Below, piece by piece: positions 50,107 to 54,755 of a stretch of 54,755 nt of DNA (position 1 is the stretch's first letter; the number at the start of each line of letters is the position of its first letter). This DNA is from a virus, in IMG/VR virus record IMGVR_UViG_3300004369_000851, positions 1 through 54,755 of that record. The stretch is one strand, 5' to 3'. The notes under the pieces are model-generated. The model ran no database searches. It saw nothing but the letters and a program-made list of their open reading frames with translations, and was not told the DNA's origin. Both the position numbers and the translations under genes were made by a program.

Positions 50107-50511
50107 ATGGATAACAGATTTTTTTACTCAGCAGAAGTCAAGAGGATCGTTGATGGGGACACCTTTGACTGCGTTATTGATCTGGGCTTTGATGTTTTAA
50201 TTAAATCCCGTGTTCGACTTTACGGGCTGAATACCCCGGAGTGTAGAACCAAAGATGCAGTCGAAAAAAAGATGGGCCTGAAAGCAAAGGCTTATGCAAC
50301 AGACTGGCTAACCGGACATAAATTTGTTTACATTAAAACAGTTTTGGACAAAACAGAAAAATATGGTCGCACGCTTGCCAATGTTTACTCATCTCCAAAC
50401 ATCGAAGATCCGACCACGGCTTGTCTAAATACGGATATGATTCAGTCAGGAAACGCCAGAGAATACTTTGGGATTGGAGATAAAACATGGACGGAATTCA
50501 AAACGAAATGA
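50107..50511 (+). CDS. Thermonuclease-like (SNase) protein
   Basis: This 134-residue protein matches the micrococcal nuclease fold: AEVKRIVDGDTFDCVIDLG (the DGDT box, Ca-binding Asp), VRLYGLNTPE (catalytic Arg and the TPE motif), and DKTEKYGRTLANVY (second catalytic Arg and GR.LA motif). It would cleave DNA or RNA, possibly host nucleic acid for nucleotide supply. No signal peptide is seen. AAGGA lies a few bases upstream of the ATG. Confidence 0.87.
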   Translation: MDNRFFYSAEVKRIVDGDTFDCVIDLGFDVLIKSRVRLYGLNTPECRTKDAVEKKMGLKAKAYATDWLTGHKFVYIKTVLDKTEKYGRTLANVYSSPNIEDPTTACLNTDMIQSGNAREYFGIGDKTWTEFKTK

Positions 50512-50696
50512 TGGACGAAGCGCAATTTCAAGAAATAATGGGAGTACTCAACGGCATAGTTGAAAAGATTAAACAACTAGAAAACGCCGTTCAAAGAAAC
50601 TCGCCATCGGTAACACAGAGACTCGTGGGCATTGCCGACTCAAAATCAGGAACGCTGTCCTCGCTCCCGTCAATCAGTCGATTAACTTCTAAATAA
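50487..50696 (+). CDS. Small coiled-coil protein
   Basis: This 69-residue protein begins 25 bases inside the nuclease gene with GGAG eight bases before the ATG. Residues 12-40 form a likely coiled coil (MGVLNGIVEKIKQLENAVQR); the rest is Ser/Thr-rich. It ends overlapping the convergent PP-loop gene by eight bases. Function unknown. Confidence 0.6.
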   Translation: MDGIQNEMMDEAQFQEIMGVLNGIVEKIKQLENAVQRNSPSVTQRLVGIADSKSGTLSSLPSISRLTSK

Positions 50697-51846
50697 AATC
50701 GTCTTTTGCATCAAGCATATTTTGGCTGGTTTGCTCCGATGCCACCTGGATCGCATATGCTTTAGTTCCTGGCCCTATTGGGCTAACTGCCGTTATGTGG
50801 AATTCGTGCATTAAAATATTTCTAACCAACCAATGGATTGGGTACGCACGCGCATCCTTAATGTGTTTGCGCCTAAATTCCGAGGAAAAAGCCAGCGCCC
50901 TTCTGCGTAAGCCCGGTGTAGTGATGTTGTCATCAATACACATTTTTACCCCATCCCAACCAAACGACGCATATCTTTTTATTTGCACTTCAATATCAAA
51001 TTCTTTCCACCAAAAACGCTGAGCGTCAATGTGGGGGAAACACTCAACCAGACGGTCATAGAACTCTGGCTCCGTGGCAATCACATCACCAATACGCCTA
51101 ATTGCGACCGAATGCAAAGGTATCCCGACCCTTGAATTACTACCAGTTATTGCCGCCCAATCGTAATATTCGCAGTAACTGGCTTTGTGTTCGTCAATGA
51201 TGAACTTAAGCACATCATCGGTAGTCCAGTCGTATATTATTTTTGCAAACTTCAAAGGAATGCTTCTCTTCATTTTATACGGCGTTACGATATAACTTTC
51301 GTGTAGCTTTTGTACACACGACCGATATCTCATCATTGACTCATTTGCGCGAACACCCATGATGAATGCCGTGTTGCCTTTTTTACCCTGCATCGTGTAG
51401 TAATCCACGGATTGGGGGATTGCCGTTGATGGGTCAAGGCCAAAATGCTTGGCAGTTATTGCGTACGCTGGCATGTCCCTCACGAGACGGTTGTCTTTTC
51501 TTCTTTGTTCGGACCACAGCAAACAATATTCTCTTTGCCCCAAAACCCATATCTCTTGCCCCTGTGGCAAGCAATACCACTCCATATCAACCCAGTCGTA
51601 ATTCCTGACTTCCTCCAGAAACCGAACCACGGAGGGACTGACCATTTCTTCGTCTCGAAAAATCACCTTAACAGGGCCAAGGTTTCGTTCTTCGTGAATC
51701 TCTTTTGCTAAATACAAAACCGCAGTCGAGTCTTTTCCGCCAGAGAATTGAACACAGACCGTATCAAATGTGTCGTAAATGTGACGGATTCTTGCTCGAG
51801 CTGCTTCAACGCAATTTATGTCAAGAAAAAGACGTTGCCTGGTCAT
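50689..51846 (-). CDS. PP-loop (PAPS reductase-like, IbrA-type) protein
   Basis: This 385-residue protein has the PP-loop SGGKDSTAVLYLAKE (about residues 34-48) of PAPS reductase and related ATP-pyrophosphatases, and then FRDEEMVSPSVVRFLEEV. No CxxC or ECGLH redox motif of true PAPS reductases is seen. Length and partner fit IbrA-like proteins, which occur with ParB-like IbrB partners in enteric bacteria and phages. The ParB-like gene lies nine bases upstream on the same strand. Possible roles are nucleotide or nucleic-acid modification or regulation; unproven. Confidence 0.82.
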   Translation of the reverse strand: MTRQRLFLDINCVEAARARIRHIYDTFDTVCVQFSGGKDSTAVLYLAKEIHEERNLGPVKVIFRDEEMVSPSVVRFLEEVRNYDWVDMEWYCLPQGQEIWVLGQREYCLLWSEQRRKDNRLVRDMPAYAITAKHFGLDPSTAIPQSVDYYTMQGKKGNTAFIMGVRANESMMRYRSCVQKLHESYIVTPYKMKRSIPLKFAKIIYDWTTDDVLKFIIDEHKASYCEYYDWAAITGSNSRVGIPLHSVAIRRIGDVIATEPEFYDRLVECFPHIDAQRFWWKEFDIEVQIKRYASFGWDGVKMCIDDNITTPGLRRRALAFSSEFRRKHIKDARAYPIHWLVRNILMHEFHITAVSPIGPGTKAYAIQVASEQTSQNMLDAKDDFI

Positions 51847-51855
51847 TGTTGTCTA

Positions 51856-52590
51856 CTAGAAGTCAGCGTGTGCTTCAATGAATTCAATGACCTTGGATGC
51901 AGTTGTTTCCCCACCATAAACGGCGGACGATCTTAGGAATCTAATAAAGTCGTACCATTTTCTTTGCTGTTCTGCTGATTCAAAAACAAGAGTATATTGA
52001 ACTACTGATTTTTGCCCAACGCTGACTTGCGCTGCACCAATGGTTGATGCTTTATCTGGATCAATCTCAATATTGGTTTGCTCGTTTGCTTGTTCCGATG
52101 AAATCTCAATTGGTAATGGCTCAACAATGCTCGGTGGTAAATACCCTCTATCTTCTTGAAAGTCAACAATAGATAATTCTTCAAGCGCAGCAATCTCAAA
52201 TTCATCCCAGCCCAGATTAGCAATCAGATCTAGGTGGTCATCGGAAATCATAGCGATCATCGCCATTAAATCAGCAGAGTCCGTGGACCCCAAATCGCTG
52301 GTTCGGTTGTCTGCAAGCGAAAACGCCACGGCCGTGGTGTCGTCTTCGTTCATTTGGACAGCCGCAATCATGTCCCACCCAAGTTCTTTTGCAGCTTTTA
52401 CTTGATGGTTTCCAGCAAGAACGGTAAATGTCCCATTTTTGTTAGGTCGAACGACTATGGGTTTGACTTGTCCAAATTCAGAATACGAGGCGACTATTGC
52501 GTCAACATTGCCCCTTCGTGGATTGCCGTCAAGTGGAACAAGTTTGTCTATTGGAAGAAGAAGCGACTCAAGTGATTTATTAATCTTCAT
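51856..52590 (-). CDS. ParB-like (IbrB-type) protein
   Basis: This 244-residue protein has a ParB/sulfiredoxin N-domain: LLPIDKLVPLDGNPRRGN (residues 11-28), a helix, VVRPNKNGTFTVLAGNHQVK (the G-N-H-[QR] box), and DNRTSDLGSTD. The C-terminal 100 residues are acidic and helical, a likely partner-binding region. The box has GNHQ instead of GxHR. Together with the PP-loop gene it resembles the IbrA/IbrB pair. The start overlaps the next gene upstream by 11 bases. Confidence 0.82.
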   Translation of the reverse strand: MKINKSLESLLLPIDKLVPLDGNPRRGNVDAIVASYSEFGQVKPIVVRPNKNGTFTVLAGNHQVKAAKELGWDMIAAVQMNEDDTTAVAFSLADNRTSDLGSTDSADLMAMIAMISDDHLDLIANLGWDEFEIAALEELSIVDFQEDRGYLPPSIVEPLPIEISSEQANEQTNIEIDPDKASTIGAAQVSVGQKSVVQYTLVFESAEQQRKWYDFIRFLRSSAVYGGETTASKVIEFIEAHADF

Positions 52591-52783
52591 CCGTTACGAT
52601 CTCAATCATTTTCTTTTTTCTGACAGTCCCACGAAATCCGTGCATGTCGTGCGTCCTCATTGGGTGACCGACTGGCAGGCGACTGCGCTTTTTACCTGCT
52701 TTTGTACCAGAAACAATTTCTTTTTTTTGGTCTACGCTATTCCAGCGTTCGCGTTGTTGGGGTCCTGATTTTTTTTGAGCCAT
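52580..52783 (-). CDS. Small basic hypothetical protein
   Basis: This 67-residue, Lys/Arg-rich protein contains GHPMRTHDMHGFRGTVRKKK. It overlaps the ParB-like gene by 11 bases, so it is probably in its operon. No family is recognised; the His/Arg-rich middle could contact nucleic acid. Confidence 0.55.
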   Translation of the reverse strand: MAQKKSGPQQRERWNSVDQKKEIVSGTKAGKKRSRLPVGHPMRTHDMHGFRGTVRKKKMIEIVTDED

Positions 52784-52814
52784 ACAGCAAGACTACCCAA
52801 ATATAGAGGCTGGT

Positions 52815-53075
52815 TCAGAAAGGGGATGGATCTCTATAATCTTTCCACCACTTTGAAAAGAATCGACCCTCAATAAAAATATCAACTGCGATCAGTGGAA
52901 TAACCATTGCGTAATAGCCAATCGCCACAACGACATACAGGCGGATGAGGGATCTCAGCAACACCATAACCCAACCTATGGGGCGTTGCTGCTGAACAAA
53001 TTTATACCCTATGTGGGCAACCAACTCAAGTACCCCAAGCAAAAGGCCGTTAATAATGATGTATGAAGTACTCAT
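52815..53075 (-). CDS. Small membrane protein
   Basis: This 86-residue protein has two hydrophobic segments (about residues 5-25 and 42-68) separated by a basic loop (VQQQRPIGW), with a charged tail. It may be a superinfection-exclusion, holin-like or other envelope protein; the sequence cannot distinguish these. Confidence 0.6.
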   Translation of the reverse strand: MSTSYIIINGLLLGVLELVAHIGYKFVQQQRPIGWVMVLLRSLIRLYVVVAIGYYAMVIPLIAVDIFIEGRFFSKWWKDYRDPSPF

Positions 53076-53080
53076 TTGAA

Positions 53081-53287
53081 TTAAACCAACTGACTCGTAC
53101 TTATCGTAAAGACGTCTGTACCTAATCGAATATTAGCCAAACCTTCTGACGTGTATTCCAAAAAGGTTGCATCAACGAATCCTGTTGTATAGCGCCTACT
53201 TTGGCCTTTTACAAAAACACCAAAGGACACTGGGACCATCACTGCTTCATCTTTTTGCCAAACTTTTTTAGCGGTTTTAGCGGTCAT
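53081..53287 (-). CDS. Small beta-rich hypothetical protein
   Basis: This 68-residue protein has Val/Phe/Tyr-alternating strands (VPVSFGVFVKGQSRRYTTGF). It overlaps the preceding gene by 11 bases. No family is recognised. Confidence 0.55.
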   Translation of the reverse strand: MTAKTAKKVWQKDEAVMVPVSFGVFVKGQSRRYTTGFVDATFLEYTSEGLANIRLGTDVFTISTSQLV

Positions 53288-53546
53288 GGTCGTGTGTTGT
53301 GAGGCTGTTTAAGTGTGAATCGCATATTGGGATATCCAACCTATTGGATTCTTTGACGGGCATCAGTGTCGCAGCTCCCTTACCGAATAGTTCGGGCTCG
53401 GTCTGGGCGGCGGCGTCAATGACCTCGCCAATCTGCAAGTTGTGAGATTTCTGTTCTCTGGTCACACGTCCTCTTTCTAGAGTTTCTTTGTCAAGAAGTT
53501 TGCTCATGTCTACTGTTGCCATTAATGAATCTACACCTACGCTCAT
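53277..53546 (-). CDS. Small hypothetical protein
   Basis: This 89-residue, charged protein contains LDKETLERGRVTREQKSH and a His/Asp-rich end (TTHDHDR). An AGGAGAACACT stretch before the ATG is a good ribosome site. The role is unknown. Confidence 0.55.
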   Translation of the reverse strand: MSVGVDSLMATVDMSKLLDKETLERGRVTREQKSHNLQIGEVIDAAAQTEPELFGKGAATLMPVKESNRLDIPICDSHLNSLTTHDHDR

Positions 53547-53577
53547 AGTGTTCTCCTGTTTTTTGTTGTGTTGATTG

Positions 53578-53757
53578 TTACTTCACTATCTTAATTAGCT
53601 CGATACTCTCGGGCAAGATATCTGTGGATTCGATGTGCTCGTAGATTGCTTCACGAATATCGCATGTTAAGGCATAAATAATTATGTCTCGCAAATCGGT
53701 TGGGTCGTAATCAATACGCTTTGTACCGAGGTTGGTGTTGATGTAGATCTGCTTCAT
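53578..53757 (-). CDS. Small acidic hypothetical protein (59 aa)
   Basis: The frame reads MKQIYINTNLGTKRIDYDPT onward and stops with TAA at 53580-53578. AAGGAG lies five bases before the ATG, a strong ribosome site. It fills the space between the tRNA and the 89-aa gene. No family is recognised. Confidence 0.65.
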   Translation of the reverse strand: MKQIYINTNLGTKRIDYDPTDLRDIIIYALTCDIREAIYEHIESTDILPESIELIKIVK

Positions 53758-53789
53758 CTGCTCTCCTTGTGTTGCCTACCACTCTATCG

Positions 53790-53862
53790 TGGGCCCGGTG
53801 GGGTTCGAACCCACGGCCAAGGCATTATGAGTGCCCTGCTCTAACCGCTGAGCTACAGGCCC
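53790..53862 (-). tRNA. tRNA with CAT anticodon (Met or Ile2)
   Basis: The minus strand folds as a 73-base cloverleaf: acceptor GGGCCTG/CGGGCCC, D-arm GCTC/GAGC, anticodon stem GGGCA/TGCCT with loop CTCATAA, and T-arm GTGGG-TTCGAAC-CCCAC, discriminator A. CCA is not encoded. Anticodon CAT means elongator Met, or Ile2 if lysidine-modified. The acceptor pair G1-C72 does not have the mismatch of a bacterial initiator. Confidence 0.93.
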
Positions 53863-53868
53863 TATCAA

Positions 53869-54222
53869 CTAACGACCACGCCTTCTTCTCATCTGATGCT
53901 CGAGCATTCTTTCACTTTTTTCGTATTCTTTTTTCTTGCGTCTTTTGGCTGCATCTTTCAACTCTTTTTGTCGTGTATGTCTCCAGCCACGCTCTTCGCT
54001 ATGAAACATTACGTCTTGATGGTCAGCACAAAATTCAACATTATGCTCTTTAATACTTGAAACATAATTTTTGCATTTTCTCAAATTTTTTTTCTTGCTG
54101 ATTGAGTAGAACTTGCACTTTTCCGGACCCGTATTTGGTGGACGAAATGAACCAACAATGGAGCCACCATTTTTTGCACCGTGTTTTTCACGATTTATTT
54201 TGTCCCAATTCATTTTTGACAT
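53869..54222 (-). CDS. Basic Cys-containing hypothetical protein
   Basis: This 117-residue protein has spaced cysteines (CKFYS, CKNY, FCADH) that could form a zinc site at about residues 36-67, and a strongly basic tail ending MRRRRGR. DNA or RNA binding is plausible. No family is recognised. Confidence 0.6.
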   Translation of the reverse strand: MSKMNWDKINREKHGAKNGGSIVGSFRPPNTGPEKCKFYSISKKKNLRKCKNYVSSIKEHNVEFCADHQDVMFHSEERGWRHTRQKELKDAAKRRKKKEYEKSERMLEHQMRRRRGR

Positions 54223-54227
54223 TTATT

Positions 54228-54554
54228 TTACTCCTGAGGGTATGTTTCATCCCACCATTCGACCAGAGTTAGTTTTTTGTTTTTGTATCGCTCTCGAGCA
54301 AATTTCTCAATATCTTGGAGCGACATCGCTGAGTACAACAATGCGAAATCAAGCCCGGTAAAACCATGGGTGGGCACGAATGCATAAGTTTCCGCTTCCT
54401 TACCGTTATAGGCTTCGAGAATGTAGACACCCTTTTGAAGTCGTACGGGTTTTTCCCAATCCCCCAATTGGACAGCGGACGTGAATCCAGATGGCAGCTT
54501 CCCCCCGTTGGTGACTTTTAGATTGGTGATTTTTGTCTTTTTTTGTTTGGCCAT
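54228..54554 (-). CDS. Hypothetical protein (108 aa)
   Basis: This 108-residue protein starts at an ATG with GAAGGAGGAG upstream, a very strong ribosome site. A basic N-terminus leads into beta-rich sequence (VRLQKGVYILEAYNG) and a helical end (SLQDIEKFARERYKN). No family is recognised. Confidence 0.65.
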   Translation of the reverse strand: MAKQKKTKITNLKVTNGGKLPSGFTSAVQLGDWEKPVRLQKGVYILEAYNGKEAETYAFVPTHGFTGLDFALLYSAMSLQDIEKFARERYKNKKLTLVEWWDETYPQE

Positions 54555-54579
54555 TAAATGACTCCTCCTTCACGCTTAT

Positions 54580-54651
54580 TCAGGCTCTATATTTTCTTGA
54601 TTGCTCATTTAACAATGATACGGCATTGGCATTTAGTTGTTCCAATTTCAT
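54580..54651 (-). CDS. Possible 23-aa peptide
   Basis: AAGGAG lies eight bases before an ATG that encodes 23 residues (MKLEQLNANAVSLLNEQSRK...). The start overlaps the previous stop as ATGA. It is small and possibly a coupling peptide. Confidence 0.4.
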   Translation of the reverse strand: MKLEQLNANAVSLLNEQSRKYRA

Positions 54652-54755
54652 GCTACTTTCTCCTTTTTAAATGTGTCGCTCAAAAACCAAAAAAATATGC
54701 GTACAAGACAAATGATTGTAACGCAGAAATTCAAAGCAACTACAGTCGCAATCAT
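54648..54755 (-). CDS. Tiny membrane peptide at window edge (possibly partial)
   Basis: A frame that reaches the window edge encodes at least 35 residues: hydrophobic for the first 25 (MIATVVALNFCVTIICLVRI), then basic (FKKEKVA). The ATG is the last codon in view, so the true start may be outside. It is coupled to the 23-aa frame by ATGA. Confidence 0.35.
   Translation of the reverse strand: MIATVVALNFCVTIICLVRIFFWFLSDTFKKEKVA

Overview
This window is a slice of a tailed double-stranded DNA phage genome. It contains a terminase ATPase, a portal fused to a MuF domain, an HK97-type prohead protease, a major capsid protein, a tail sheath and tube, and a tape measure. The sheath makes it a myovirus (contractile tail). 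Moderate GC, frequent GTG/TTG starts and a lysozyme with a RESGG...GLLQIN signature would suit an aquatic, perhaps actinobacterial, host, but the host is an inference. No integrase, attachment site, CRISPR array or insertion sequence was seen.

Layout. (1) Positions 1-14095, minus strand: the large terminase is followed by a recombination and nuclease cassette (Rad52-like annealing protein, RecB/Cas4-like PD-(D/E)XK nuclease with a cysteine cluster, HNH nuclease, RuvC-like resolvase, ParB-like protein). Then come connector and tail-completion proteins, sheath, tube, the gpG/gpGT chaperone pair with a -1 frameshift heptamer, and a partial tape measure. (2) Positions 14171-50696, plus strand: a tiny membrane protein, portal-MuF, a protease-headed 860-aa protein, an acidic 491-aa protein, and giant proteins of 2435, 692, 2053 and about 2367 aa with small genes between them. 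A lysozyme-like lysin, the major capsid protein with its own promoter and terminator, a 797-aa multidomain protein, a thermonuclease-like protein and a small coiled-coil protein follow. (3) Positions 50689-54755, minus strand: a PP-loop (IbrA-like) plus ParB-like (IbrB-like) pair, several small proteins, a tRNA with a CAT anticodon and tiny coupled ORFs at the edge.

The striking part is the giant-protein block between portal and capsid. These proteins are mosaics of the polyvalent-protein type: two HExxH peptidases, ADP-ribosyltransferase-like domains, a J-domain, a Nudix hydrolase, a zeta-like P-loop kinase, a kinase-like fold, a papain-like C-H-D domain and several helix-turn-helix modules. 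A short motif, [VILA]-[VTILR]-G-x-M, usually after Gly/Asn/Pro and often before Ala/Gly/Ser, recurs about 20 times. It lies mostly at module boundaries in four of these proteins and in the tape measure. Three giant proteins also share an N-terminal Cys...QFT...Cys module. My working hypothesis is that they are packaged in the virion as polyproteins, cut at these motifs by the prohead protease, and delivered as a battery of host-directed effectors. The motifs are read directly from the sequence; the processing and delivery are inference.
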